Below, piece after piece: positions 1 through 7,976 of a DNA stretch of 64,000 nt (its first letter is position 1; every line of letters begins with the position of its first letter). The notes beneath the pieces are model-generated. The model made no database searches. It was not told where the DNA came from and saw only the letters and a program-made list of their open reading frames with translations. The DNA is taken from contig BPGD01000001.1 in NCBI GenBank assembly GCA_026002855.1, positions 2,116,001 through 2,180,000 of the forward strand, in the 5' to 3' direction. This DNA is from Bryobacteraceae bacterium. GTDB lineage: Bacteria; Acidobacteriota; Terriglobia; Bryobacterales; Bryobacteraceae. The position numbers and the translations under genes are program-made.

Positions 1-270
1 TATTTCGAGCAGATCAATGCAGAGTTCGTGAAGACTACCTACAGCCGCGGCCGGCCAGTCAGGGTGTGGGAGCGGCGCAAGGGACGCCGGGCCGAGGCCT
101 TGGACTGCGCGGTCTACGCCTATGCTGCTCTGCACGGCCTGATGCATCAGGGAGTGCACCCAGACCGCGAGGCTGAGAGGCTATCCCTGCTGGCGAGCTC
201 TCGGCCGCAGGAGAGTGTGCCGGTCGGCACGTGGCTCGGCGACAGGTCGAAGGGGTGGCTCAGACGATGA
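1..270 (+). CDS. Phage terminase large subunit, GpA family (C-terminal fragment)
   Basis: The reading frame is open from base 1, so the gene starts upstream of the window. The visible 89 residues match the extreme C-terminus of lambda GpA-type terminases: a YFEQ start, a GRP-V-WE segment, then a GRRAEALDC stretch followed by VYAYAAL. This is the end of the nuclease domain that cuts concatemeric phage DNA during packaging into proheads. The stop codon overlaps the ATG of the gpW-like gene. Its place immediately before gpW and portal is the usual lambda-like order. Confidence 0.85.
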   Translation, partial: YFEQINAEFVKTTYSRGRPVRVWERRKGRRAEALDCAVYAYAALHGLMHQGVHPDREAERLSLLASSRPQESVPVGTWLGDRSKGWLRR

Positions 271-461
271 CCATCGAGGAGTTGCGTACGAAACGGGAGG
301 AGATCCTCGCAAGCATCGGCATCATGCGCGTCCAATTCGGCGACCGAAGCATCCAGTACGCCGATGCTCAGCGCGCGCTTGCTGCGATCGATCAGGAAAT
401 TCAGAGGCTGACTCAGTCGTCGCAGAGGTCAGTCAGTTACGCGGAGTTCCGTAAAGGATGA
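267..461 (+). CDS. Head-tail joining protein, gpW-like
   Basis: This small protein of 64 residues, MTIEELRTKREE onward, has the size and helical pattern of lambda gpW, which enters the portal vertex after packaging and lets the tail attach. I chose the ATG at 267 because it overlaps the terminase stop (ATGA), as at most junctions here; an upstream in-frame start at 231 would overlap the terminase by 40 bases. The gene lies between terminase and portal exactly as in lambda-like phages. Its stop overlaps the portal start. Confidence 0.75.
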   Translation: MTIEELRTKREEILASIGIMRVQFGDRSIQYADAQRALAAIDQEIQRLTQSSQRSVSYAEFRKG

Positions 462-1888
462 ACTGGCTGGACAAAGTGATCGGCTGGTTTGCCCCAGCGC
501 GCGCCTATCGGCGAGTGCATGCCAGGATGAGCATGCAGGCCGCAGAGCGCTTCGCCTACGAGGCGGCCAGGTCGACGAGACGCACCTCAGGATGGCTGGC
601 GCCGGGCACAGGTCCGAATGCGGAAATCGCTGGGGCCGCGGACAGGCTGCGCAATCGGAGCCGTGACCTGGTCCGGAACAATGCCCATGCTGCCAGGGTG
701 GTGGCGGCGATCTCACACAACGCCGTAGGCACAGGCATCGTGGCCCGCACACCGGCGCGCGAGGTGGCAGAGGCCTGGCGTAGCTGGATCGAGGTATGCG
801 ATGCCGATGGAACGCTCGACTGGTATGGCATCCAGACATTGGTCGCCCGGGCAGTGGTCGAGTCGGGAGAGTGCCTGGTCAGATTCCGGCCGCGACGCAG
901 AGAGGATGGCATCTGGCCGCCCTTGCAGTTACAGGTGCTCGAGCCGGATTACCTCGACGCGTCGAAGACCGGGCCTACCGACAATGGATATGCCATCAGC
1001 GGCATCCAATATGACCTCATCGGCCGGCGAGTTGGTTATTGGCTCTACCAATCTCATCCAGGGGAGCGCTTTGCTCCGTCTTCAGGCCTCACAAGCTCGT
1101 TTGTACCAGCATCGGAGGTGCTGCATATCTACCGAAAGGATCGCCCGGGGCAGGAGCGAGGCGTGCCATGGCTGGCTCCTGTGATCATGCGCATGCGAGA
1201 CCTCGATGAGTACGAGGAGGCTGAGCTTGTCCGCAAAAAGATCGAGGCCTGCTTCTCGGCCTTCGTGGTCGGCGGGGACCCGGCCCGCACGCTTGGCGCG
1301 ACCCGCACAGACGGCACAAGCGGTCAGCGTATAGAGCAGTTCGAGCCGGGGATGATCACGTACCTCTCTGATGCCGAGGACGTGCGATTCGCAACTCCCC
1401 AGCCGAACGCCGGGTATGCTGACTACGTCCGCCACCAGTTGCGGGCGATCGCTACCGGGCTCTCGACGCCATACGAAATCCTGACAGGTGACCTCAGCCA
1501 GACGAATTACTCCTCGATCCGGGCAGGGCTGTTGGAATTCCGGCGCATGATCGAGCAATTCCGCTGGCAGGTGCTGATCCCGCAGCTGTGCCAGCCGGTC
1601 TGGAACCGATTCACGCGCGATCTGGGCGTCGAGGAACGTGTGCCGGTGACCTGGACGCCGCCGAAGTGGGAGTGGGTTGATCCACTGAAGGAGAGCGCTG
1701 CCGTTACAGCGCACATTCGGAGTGGGCTGTTGACATGGCGAGAGGCTGTGAGCGAGATGGGCTACGACCCGGACGAGCAGTTGGCCGAGATCGCTGCCAC
1801 CAACCAGGCATGGGATGAGGCCGGCGTGGTTCTCGATTGCGATCCGCGTCGCGTCACGCAAAGCGGAACCCAGCAGAAGGAGGATTGA
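458..1888 (+). CDS. Phage portal protein, lambda GpB family
   Basis: A 476-residue protein with the features of lambda-type portals: an N-terminal helical region with RDLVRNNAHA, a VGTGI segment, a W-residue-rich middle region and a conserved GLSTPYEILTGDLSQTNYSS-like block near residues 330-350. The portal forms the dodecameric ring at one capsid vertex through which DNA is pumped by the terminase. The start overlaps the gpW-like stop, and the stop overlaps the start of the protease-capsid gene. Length is normal for the family. Confidence 0.92.
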   Translation: MNWLDKVIGWFAPARAYRRVHARMSMQAAERFAYEAARSTRRTSGWLAPGTGPNAEIAGAADRLRNRSRDLVRNNAHAARVVAAISHNAVGTGIVARTPAREVAEAWRSWIEVCDADGTLDWYGIQTLVARAVVESGECLVRFRPRRREDGIWPPLQLQVLEPDYLDASKTGPTDNGYAISGIQYDLIGRRVGYWLYQSHPGERFAPSSGLTSSFVPASEVLHIYRKDRPGQERGVPWLAPVIMRMRDLDEYEEAELVRKKIEACFSAFVVGGDPARTLGATRTDGTSGQRIEQFEPGMITYLSDAEDVRFATPQPNAGYADYVRHQLRAIATGLSTPYEILTGDLSQTNYSSIRAGLLEFRRMIEQFRWQVLIPQLCQPVWNRFTRDLGVEERVPVTWTPPKWEWVDPLKESAAVTAHIRSGLLTWREAVSEMGYDPDEQLAEIAATNQAWDEAGVVLDCDPRRVTQSGTQQKED

Positions 1889-3813
1889 TGGACACTGCAT
1901 CGAATCAGACGGCGTCGTCGCGACTGGAGTCCGTGACTGTCGCACTCGAAGATCACAGACCTCAGCCGAATCAAGAACACCTGGCTCTGGCCGCAGTTGC
2001 CCCGCCCGAGACCGCTGACGCTGCCACCAGGACGGTAACGGTCGTGGCCTACAGCGGTGAAGCAGTCCAACGGCTGGACCCATGGACGGGCGAACTGTAC
2101 CAGCTGCGCTTGGGACTCGAGGACGGACAGGTACGACTCGGGCGAATGGTCGGCGCTCCTGTTCTGGACTCCCATGCCAATTTCTCGATCCGCGACCAGA
2201 TTGGCGTGGTCGAACGCGCATGGGTCCAGAGTGGGCAGCTGCTGGCGCGGCTGCGATTCAGCGAGCGCGACGATGTCGAGCCGATTTGGCGCGACATCCT
2301 GGCCGGCATCGTTCGCAACGTATCAATCGGGGCGCTGATTTACAAACGGTCGAAGCAGCCTGACGGCACGTGGCTGGCGGACGACTGGGAACCCATGGAG
2401 ATCTCAATGGTTCCGGTGCCGGCCGACGCCAAGGCGACAGTGTTGTCACATTTCACGCGGGCTGACGCCCGCAGCCAACCCAAGGAGGTGGACATGCAGG
2501 AGACGATTCATGCGGGCCAGAAGGAGGCCCGCGAAACGGTGGACATGGCAGCGTTGCGGGCGCAGATCGCAGAAGAGCACGTGAAAATCCGCAAGGCAGT
2601 GCGTGCGGCAGGACTCGAGGAGAGCTTTGGCGAGGAGCTGTGCCAGCGCGCCGCAAGCCTCGATGAGGCCCGTGCGGCCATCTTTGAGGAGCTGGCCGCG
2701 CGCTATGAGCGGACGCCCACTCGTTCTCAGGTGGCCCAGATCACCCACGACGCCGTGGATAAGCGCATCGATGCGATGACGGCATGCCTGATGCGGCAGA
2801 TCAATCCGTCGAAATATGAGGACGATCCCGGCAACGAATGGCGCGGCATGCGTCTGTCTCGCATGGCCGAGGAGTGCGTGCGGCTTGCCGGCATGCGGAG
2901 GCCGACTTCTCCGCACGAAATGGTCCGGCTGGCTCTCAGTACATCCGACTTCCCGAACGTGCTGGCCAATGTGGCCAACCAGACGCTACTGGACGCCTAC
3001 CAATACGCATCGCCCAGCTACCGGCGATGGTGCCGCCAGTCGACCGCGCCGGACTTCAAAACCATCTACCGGGTGCGTATCGGCGAGTTTCCGTCTTTCG
3101 AACAATTGGCCGAGGGCGGAGCCATCCGTTTCGGATCCGTCGCAGAGAGCAAAGAGCAATATGCCATCGCGACGTATGCCCGGGGCGTGGTGATCACGCG
3201 CGAAATGATCATCAATGATGACCTCGGGGCCATCAATCAGCTCTTTGCTGGCATCGGAGTGCAGGCCGCCGTACTCGAAAACAGGACCGTCTACGCCATC
3301 GTGACGACCAACCCGACGATGAGCGACGGAGTGGCTCTGTTCCACGCCACTCATGGCAACCTCGCCGGGAGCGGCAGCACAATCGGCGTGGACGCCGTGG
3401 GCGCTGGGCGTGCGGCCATGATGGCGCAAAAGGGCCTGGATGGCGCGACGCCGCTCAATATCGCCCCGCGCTTTCTGATTGTGCCCGCCGCACTGGCGAC
3501 CAAGGCCGAGGCGTTCGTGACCGCAGGCAACGTGATCTACACGAAGCAGGCCGACGTGAACCCGTTCGCCGGCCGCCTTGAAGTCGTCTCGGACGCGATG
3601 CTTGACACGGCTTCGACGACCGCCTGGTATTTGGCGGCAGATCCGATGCTCGTGCCGACCATCGAGTACGCCTACCTGGAGGGTGCTCAGGGTCCGCAGG
3701 TCGAGCGCGTGGAGAACCCCGACGATACGCTCGGCCTGAAGATCAAGGCGTGGCTGGATTTCGGGGCCAAAGCGATCGATTGGCGCGGGCTGTACAAGAA
3801 CCCCGGTGCGTGA
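1888..3813 (+). CDS. Prohead protease-major capsid protein fusion
   Basis: One 641-residue frame carries two phage functions. Residues about 50-170 resemble the HK97-type prohead protease, with a candidate catalytic His in LDSHANF (about H96) and Ser in NVSIGAL (about S146). A charged, helical linker like a scaffold or delta domain follows at about 190-280. Residues about 280-640 resemble a major head subunit of the gpT-like kind, with QTLLDAYQYAS and ITREMIINDD segments. The protease would free the capsid domain during head maturation. The start is the ATG at 1888 because it overlaps the portal stop and follows AAGGAGG. Fusions of this type are known in other phages. There is no separate capsid gene nearby, which supports this reading. 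Confidence 0.88.
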   Translation: MDTASNQTASSRLESVTVALEDHRPQPNQEHLALAAVAPPETADAATRTVTVVAYSGEAVQRLDPWTGELYQLRLGLEDGQVRLGRMVGAPVLDSHANFSIRDQIGVVERAWVQSGQLLARLRFSERDDVEPIWRDILAGIVRNVSIGALIYKRSKQPDGTWLADDWEPMEISMVPVPADAKATVLSHFTRADARSQPKEVDMQETIHAGQKEARETVDMAALRAQIAEEHVKIRKAVRAAGLEESFGEELCQRAASLDEARAAIFEELAARYERTPTRSQVAQITHDAVDKRIDAMTACLMRQINPSKYEDDPGNEWRGMRLSRMAEECVRLAGMRRPTSPHEMVRLALSTSDFPNVLANVANQTLLDAYQYASPSYRRWCRQSTAPDFKTIYRVRIGEFPSFEQLAEGGAIRFGSVAESKEQYAIATYARGVVITREMIINDDLGAINQLFAGIGVQAAVLENRTVYAIVTTNPTMSDGVALFHATHGNLAGSGSTIGVDAVGAGRAAMMAQKGLDGATPLNIAPRFLIVPAALATKAEAFVTAGNVIYTKQADVNPFAGRLEVVSDAMLDTASTTAWYLAADPMLVPTIEYAYLEGAQGPQVERVENPDDTLGLKIKAWLDFGAKAIDWRGLYKNPGA

Positions 3814-3840
3814 TCGTTGAGATCAAGGAGGTGAGCAAGC

Positions 3841-4191
3841 ATGAGGAACTACCAGCAGGATGAAGACATCATCACGATCGCTGTCACAGATCCGGCCAGC
3901 CCGACATCAGGCAGTCCGGTACGGGTCGGTTCATTCTGCGGAGTGGCCATCGCCGATAAGGCTGCTGATGGGCGCACCACGCTGCGAGTGACCGGAGTGG
4001 TGAACGTGCAGGTGAAAGCGGTAGACGGAGCCGGCAATGCGGCTGTGGCAGTAGGAGACAAGCTGTATTACGTGGATGCCGACACGCCGAAGCTCTCGAA
4101 GAAAAACACCGGGACATTCTTCGGGTATGCTCTCCAGCCGATCGCCGCTGGTCAGACAGCGACGATCGACGTGCTTCTGGAGCACGCCTGA
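3841..4191 (+). CDS. DUF2190-family capsid-associated protein
   Basis: A 116-residue protein beginning MRNYQQDEDIITI. It shows the DUF2190 pattern of a small beta-rich protein with AVGDKLYYVD and a C-terminal GYAL-PI-AG-TATIDVLL strand. Family members sit just after the capsid gene in many phages and are thought to decorate or stabilise the head. The start is well supported by AAGGAGGTGA about seven bases upstream, one of the strongest ribosome-binding sites in the window, which fits high expression next to the capsid. Confidence 0.8.
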   Translation: MRNYQQDEDIITIAVTDPASPTSGSPVRVGSFCGVAIADKAADGRTTLRVTGVVNVQVKAVDGAGNAAVAVGDKLYYVDADTPKLSKKNTGTFFGYALQPIAAGQTATIDVLLEHA

Positions 4192-4194
4192 TAC

Positions 4195-4491
4195 ATGCTA
4201 ACCGACGTCTTCCGCCAGCTCGACGCGGCATGTCTTCGCGCCTTCGGCAGGGACGTCGTGTTCCTGCCGGAGGCCGGCGGCAGTGTCACGATGCGCGGCA
4301 TCTTCGAGCGCACACGGGAGCCCGAAGATGCCTCGCCGGGAGTCTATGCCGTGCTGTTTGTGCGTTCGGCCAACCTGCCGGCGGCGCCCGTCCGCGGAGA
4401 TGAGGTGGAGATCGACGGCACTCGGTACAAGGTCTTCGATATCGAGGCCGACTCGGAAGGCGGGGCCGTGCTGCGGCTGCGAAGGATCTGA
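4195..4491 (+). CDS. Head-tail joining protein, gpFII-like
   Basis: A 98-residue protein with a beta-rich pattern: MRGIFER, a central LFVRSANLP, then DEVEIDGTRYKVFDIEAD. This resembles the lambda gpFII attachment family that forms the final head-tail interface. Its place after DUF2190 and before two further neck and tail genes fits. The stop TGA shares bases with the next ATG. The name rests on family resemblance by eye and on gene order. Confidence 0.65.
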   Translation: MLTDVFRQLDAACLRAFGRDVVFLPEAGGSVTMRGIFERTREPEDASPGVYAVLFVRSANLPAAPVRGDEVEIDGTRYKVFDIEADSEGGAVLRLRRI

Positions 4492-4946
4492 TGCCGACAG
4501 TCCGCGTCTACCAGAAGCGCCAACTCCGGCTCGACCTGCTCAACTTCCGCCAGCGGCAGATGTATGAGCTGGGCACGGCGGGCGTTGCGGCGGTGAAGGC
4601 GCGGCTCGCTGCGGCTCAGGGCCCCGAGGACTCCCCGGCCAAGCCGCTCACCAAGCGCTACGCGATCTGGAAGACCCGGAAGGGCAAAGGCAACCGCCGG
4701 AACCTGACGTTCACCGGCGACTTGCTGCGCAACTTCCAGGTCCGCACCGTGAGCGAAAACCGCGCCAGGGCCAACGTCTCGACCCGCAAGGACCGCATCA
4801 AGGCCTGGGCCAACCAGAAGCGCGAGGCGTGGATGGTGTTCTCGCCGAAGAACAAGGCGGTGGTCCTTGAGGCAGCGCGGAAGATGCTCGAGGCGATGAA
4901 GCCAAGGCTGCTGGTCGAGCGCAGCCTGGGAGGCAAGCAGCGATGA
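4491..4946 (+). CDS. Phage neck/virion morphogenesis protein (putative)
   Basis: A basic 151-residue protein rich in Lys and Arg with long predicted helices. It contains a LTKRYAIWKTRKGKG segment followed by NLTFTGDLLRNFQV, which is typical of the gpG / HK97 gp10-like tail-completion families (phage virion morphogenesis). Such proteins act at the head-tail connector. Function is inferred from this segment and from position between the gpFII-like protein and the probable tail terminator. The start overlaps the previous stop, and the stop overlaps the next start. Confidence 0.55.
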   Translation: MPTVRVYQKRQLRLDLLNFRQRQMYELGTAGVAAVKARLAAAQGPEDSPAKPLTKRYAIWKTRKGKGNRRNLTFTGDLLRNFQVRTVSENRARANVSTRKDRIKAWANQKREAWMVFSPKNKAVVLEAARKMLEAMKPRLLVERSLGGKQR

Positions 4947-5416
4947 TCAACCCGGCGGAACTGGTCGACAACCTGGTCGCTATGCTGCGGGACATCCCGG
5001 AACTCGTTGCCGAGATGGAGGGCGACGCCGGACGGATCTTCGCCTATCACGATCAGTATCCGAAGCGGGCGAGCCTCGCGGCGGCAATCCACGACATGCC
5101 CGCGCCGGGCATCATGGCCGCCTGGCAGGGGACGCAACCGTCGAGTTTCGGCGGCGTGGATGTTTGGCGACATCAGGTGACGCTGTATCTGCGGGCGCGG
5201 GAAACCTTCGAGGGCGACCCGCCCACGGCCTACTACCGGTTGTTTCGGCTCATCGTAAAGGGTGTGCCGTCGACACTTGGAGTGCCGATGCTCCAGGCGA
5301 CCGTGCACCCTCACTGCTATCCGATGGACGTGCCGTCCATCAGCAGACAGACAGACGCCGAAGGCCTCGACTATTTCGAGGTACCAATCGGCTTCGTCGA
5401 ATTTGGGGACGAGTAG
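4943..5416 (+). CDS. Putative tail terminator protein
   Basis: A 157-residue protein, MINPAELVDNLVAML onward, of mixed alpha/beta pattern with a central VDVWRHQVTLYLRAR strand pair. Size and location directly before the tail tube gene match tail terminator (gpU-like) proteins, which cap the tube once it reaches tape-measure length. I do not recognise a diagnostic motif, so the call depends mainly on order. Confidence 0.5.
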   Translation: MINPAELVDNLVAMLRDIPELVAEMEGDAGRIFAYHDQYPKRASLAAAIHDMPAPGIMAAWQGTQPSSFGGVDVWRHQVTLYLRARETFEGDPPTAYYRLFRLIVKGVPSTLGVPMLQATVHPHCYPMDVPSISRQTDAEGLDYFEVPIGFVEFGDE

Positions 5417-5437
5417 AGATTTACGGAGGGATCCAGA

Positions 5438-6466
5438 ATGCCCATCAGGATGCAGGAGCAGCAGTACGGGCTGGCGTTCCGGCCGCAGACAGACATCGCG
5501 ACCGCGAACACGGACGCGCAGTTCTGGCGGCTGAGGAAGGTAAATGCACAGCTTCCGATTCCGGCGCTCCAGACTGAGAACGACGCGGCTGAATACGGGA
5601 AGGGGAACCCGTATGCCAGCCAGGTATTTCCAATTGCCTGGAGGTCTCAGGGCTCGCTCGAGAAGTATTTGAGCGCTGAGATCGCGGCTTGGGCGATGGC
5701 ATTCGGGCTCGGCAAGGCCGTCAAGACAGGAACGGCGCCCAATTTCGTCTACACATGCACGCCGCTCAACCCGAGCAATGGCACCGACCCGGCCGAGCTC
5801 CCGTACTTCACTGTCGCTGCGCAGATCAGGCCAGGAGCGAGCGCTGCGGCCGATTATGCCGTGGTTGGCTGCGCTGTCAACAGCTGGCAGATCACACTCG
5901 GATCCGGGCCCGGCCGGGACAACTCCAAGATCGCCATCGAATACGCCGGCAGCGGCAGATTCACAGAACCCAGTGGCATCAGTCTGCCTACCGACACGCT
6001 GGCTGAGAAGCTGCTGCTCAGCGCATCGCTCAGTTTCGCAGCGCACGGGACGGACTACATCACCGCACGGCGGCTCGTGAGCCTCGAGGTCGGCTGGCAG
6101 AACAACTTGATGGTCGACATGGGCTACTACCCGGGCTCCGGGACTCAGAACGGTGCGGCCGTGGCCGGCAGGCTGATGTTCGGCGTGCAGAGCGCCAGTG
6201 TGAGGTTTACTGCGTTGCTCGAGCAATCGTCACCGGAGTTCGCGCGCCTCAAACAGCAGACCGAAGGCACTGCCGTCATCATGCTGACCCACGATGTCAA
6301 CAACTCTCTCCAGCTAACGTTTCACCGGGTGGTAGTGAGCGCGCTGGAATTTGGTGAGACTGATGGGTTCGCAACGATCCAGTGCGAGCTGACCCCGCTG
6401 TGGGACAGCACCAACGGCCTGCTGACAGCCGTGGCCAAGTGCAACATCGACAACATCGGAGTGTGA
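5438..6466 (+). CDS. Major tail tube protein
   Basis: A 342-residue, strand-rich protein that starts MPIRMQEQQYGLAF. The stretch LLLSASLSFAAHGTDYITA and later SASVRFTALLEQ fit alternating beta strands of tail-tube subunits, and the C-terminal FATIQCELTPLWDS is the kind of strand that packs between rings. The protein polymerises into the hollow tail tube. A GGAGG site lies about eight bases before the ATG. It is followed by the tail assembly chaperone and tape measure region, as expected. Confidence 0.75.
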   Translation: MPIRMQEQQYGLAFRPQTDIATANTDAQFWRLRKVNAQLPIPALQTENDAAEYGKGNPYASQVFPIAWRSQGSLEKYLSAEIAAWAMAFGLGKAVKTGTAPNFVYTCTPLNPSNGTDPAELPYFTVAAQIRPGASAAADYAVVGCAVNSWQITLGSGPGRDNSKIAIEYAGSGRFTEPSGISLPTDTLAEKLLLSASLSFAAHGTDYITARRLVSLEVGWQNNLMVDMGYYPGSGTQNGAAVAGRLMFGVQSASVRFTALLEQSSPEFARLKQQTEGTAVIMLTHDVNNSLQLTFHRVVVSALEFGETDGFATIQCELTPLWDSTNGLLTAVAKCNIDNIGV

Positions 6467-6467
6467 A

Positions 6468-7070
6468 ATGTTTGATGCCACGCAACCCATCACCATCCGG
6501 CTGCGTACGCCCGAAGGCGTGAAGCAAGTCCGCGTGCGGTTTCCAACCGATGAGGAGTGGATCGAGCGCCAGCGGAAGCGCAAGGTCATCGTGAAGCAAC
6601 TCGGGCGCGGGGTGTCCGAAACGACGATTCCGGATTCGGCAGACGCCGACGCCTCGTTGCTCGCCAAGATCCGCCTGCCCGAGGAGAACGCGCCCGAGGT
6701 CGACGCCTTCGAAGCCAGCCGCATCATCGAGCAGTTAAGCCAAGCTGATGTGGACGACGTGGTCCAAGTGGGCGACGGCTTCCGCGTGACATTGCGCGTC
6801 CTCGGGGGCGCGGTGAGCCTCGTGCTGCGAATGCCGTCAGCCAAGGACGTCTTCGAGTACCGCCGCAGCTTCGCGCGGGTGCTCGATCTGCCATACAACC
6901 GGCAGGAGCTGATCATCAACCTCGCGCCGGCGGGCGCGCTGTTTAAGAAGCTGCTCGAATCCACTGAAGGCTACGCGGGCGATGTGCCGATCATTCACCA
7001 GGCCGTCGCCGTGAAAGCTGTGATTGATGCGCTGGACGGCGCGTTTCAGGAGTCCAGCGACCCAAACTGA
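6468..7070 (+). CDS. Tail assembly chaperone, short (G-like) form
   Basis: A 200-residue protein, MFDATQPITIRLRTPEG onward, lies directly after the tail tube gene. Lambda-like phages encode tail assembly chaperones here; these bind the tape measure and recruit tube subunits. The last sense codons read GAC CCA AAC and are followed by TGA. These form a canonical slippery heptamer, so this is the normal-termination product and a longer fusion is expected. The start has little ribosome-binding sequence and probably depends on coupling to the tube gene, whose stop is one base upstream. Confidence 0.78.
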   Translation: MFDATQPITIRLRTPEGVKQVRVRFPTDEEWIERQRKRKVIVKQLGRGVSETTIPDSADADASLLAKIRLPEENAPEVDAFEASRIIEQLSQADVDDVVQVGDGFRVTLRVLGGAVSLVLRMPSAKDVFEYRRSFARVLDLPYNRQELIINLAPAGALFKKLLESTEGYAGDVPIIHQAVAVKAVIDALDGAFQESSDPN

Positions 7071-7101
7071 CGCCAGGGGAGTGGCCCGAGCGGCCCTCCC
7101 T
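7061..7101 (+). promoter_or_regulatory. Programmed -1 ribosomal frameshift signal
   Basis: Bases 7061-7067 read C CCA AAC, the X XXY YYZ slippery pattern in the chaperone frame, directly before its TGA stop. After a 7-base spacer comes a GC-rich inverted repeat: AGGGGAG plus GGCC at 7075-7086, loop CGAGC, then GGCC plus CTCCCT at 7092-7101, with one bulged G. A -1 slip continues into the next open frame. The combination of heptamer, spacing, hairpin and location is that of known tail-chaperone frameshift sites. Confidence 0.85.
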
Positions 7102-7414
7102 GCGGTTTTTGATTCACTGGGCGATGCGCCGCGAGGAACTCTGCGATCCGCGCCTCTGCCCGGATGCCCCCGATGATGGCGGCCGCTGTGACCACTGCCC
7201 GCTGGACAAGCTCGATGCGGCGCAGTCCTCCGAGGCGGGTCTGTTGCTGCGGCGCGCCATCGACCTTCGGGCGGCGCTGAAGCTGGGTGTTCGGATCGGC
7301 CTTGACGAGATTCGGGCAGACGAGTTCTCGGCGCTTCTGATTCTGGAAGCTGAGCAACGCAGGCGTGGGGGCGAGATATCACATGGCTGCTCAGGCATTG
7401 GGCCGACGGAATAG
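7067..7414 (+). CDS. Tail assembly chaperone, T-like extension reached by -1 frameshift
   Basis: This frame is open from 7028 to the TAG at 7412 in the -1 phase relative to the chaperone. After slippage the ribosome would read CTG ACG CCA GGG GAG TGG and add about 115 residues, giving a fusion of about 315 residues. The extension contains EWPERPSLRFL, IHWAMRREELCD and a C-x-x-C pair, a pattern seen in the T-part of other tail chaperones. A TTG at 7109 is the only nearby independent start and lacks a ribosome-binding site, so fusion is the likely mode of expression. Confidence 0.75.
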   Translation: MTPGEWPERPSLRFLIHWAMRREELCDPRLCPDAPDDGGRCDHCPLDKLDAAQSSEAGLLLRRAIDLRAALKLGVRIGLDEIRADEFSALLILEAEQRRRGGEISHGCSGIGPTE

Positions 7415-7976
7415 AAAATATGGCAAGGCGCCAGTCCTGCGCGCCATCCGGGCCAGGTTGGACGATCCGAACTGGAAGCCGCGGATCGAACACCGGCGCA
7501 GTATCCAAGGGCCAGACATGCCGGCAGCGTGGTTTTCGCCAGGCGCGCTGGCCGATCACCATTGCACACAGTGCTATGGGTCCGGTATCTGCACCAGCGA
7601 GGGTGGTTGGAAGCAGCATATATGTGCCTGTGTCTATCGGGCTATCGCGCGCAGGTGCGCGCACGAATATATGCGCGTCGAACTCATCCCATCCCCGATA
7701 CCTCGCCGGCGGATGGGAGTCGTGTATGACATGCCCAGGCATGAATGGGCAGCAGACTTCTGGTCTCTGCTCCATGCTACGCTCATGCATCCTCACCTTG
7801 AGATCTGGATAAGCACGCGCCTGTTTCAGATGAGATCGGAAGTCATTCAAGAACGGCTGCGTCTCGACAAAGCGTCGATTTTTCACAAACTGTACCAAGC
7901 CGACCGAGACATTGGGAAAGCCGTAGTGTGGCTTCAGCCATATCCTCTCTGGCCTCCGAGTCAATACCGTGGCTGA
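7383..7976 (+). CDS. Unknown Cys-rich protein between tail chaperone and tape measure
   Basis: The protein has 197 residues from the ATG at 7383; a GTG at 7365 is an alternative start inside the chaperone extension. A Cys-rich patch C-T-Q-C-x-G-x-G-x-C followed by CAC looks like a small zinc site of the CxxCxGxG kind. The C-terminal part, MRSEVIQERLRLDKASIFHKLYQ, could fold as a helix-turn-helix. This suggests nucleic-acid binding, but I do not recognise a family. The stop overlaps the tape-measure GTG start. Base composition is lower in GC than its neighbours. Position and composition suggest an added cargo (moron) gene or an unusual regulator. Confidence 0.6.
   Translation: MAAQALGRRNRKYGKAPVLRAIRARLDDPNWKPRIEHRRSIQGPDMPAAWFSPGALADHHCTQCYGSGICTSEGGWKQHICACVYRAIARRCAHEYMRVELIPSPIPRRRMGVVYDMPRHEWAADFWSLLHATLMHPHLEIWISTRLFQMRSEVIQERLRLDKASIFHKLYQADRDIGKAVVWLQPYPLWPPSQYRG

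Noticed and set aside
4658-6226. Long - strand frame opposite the tail genes
   Set aside because: Lies against well-supported tail tube and neck genes and is Arg/His-rich without any recognisable motif.
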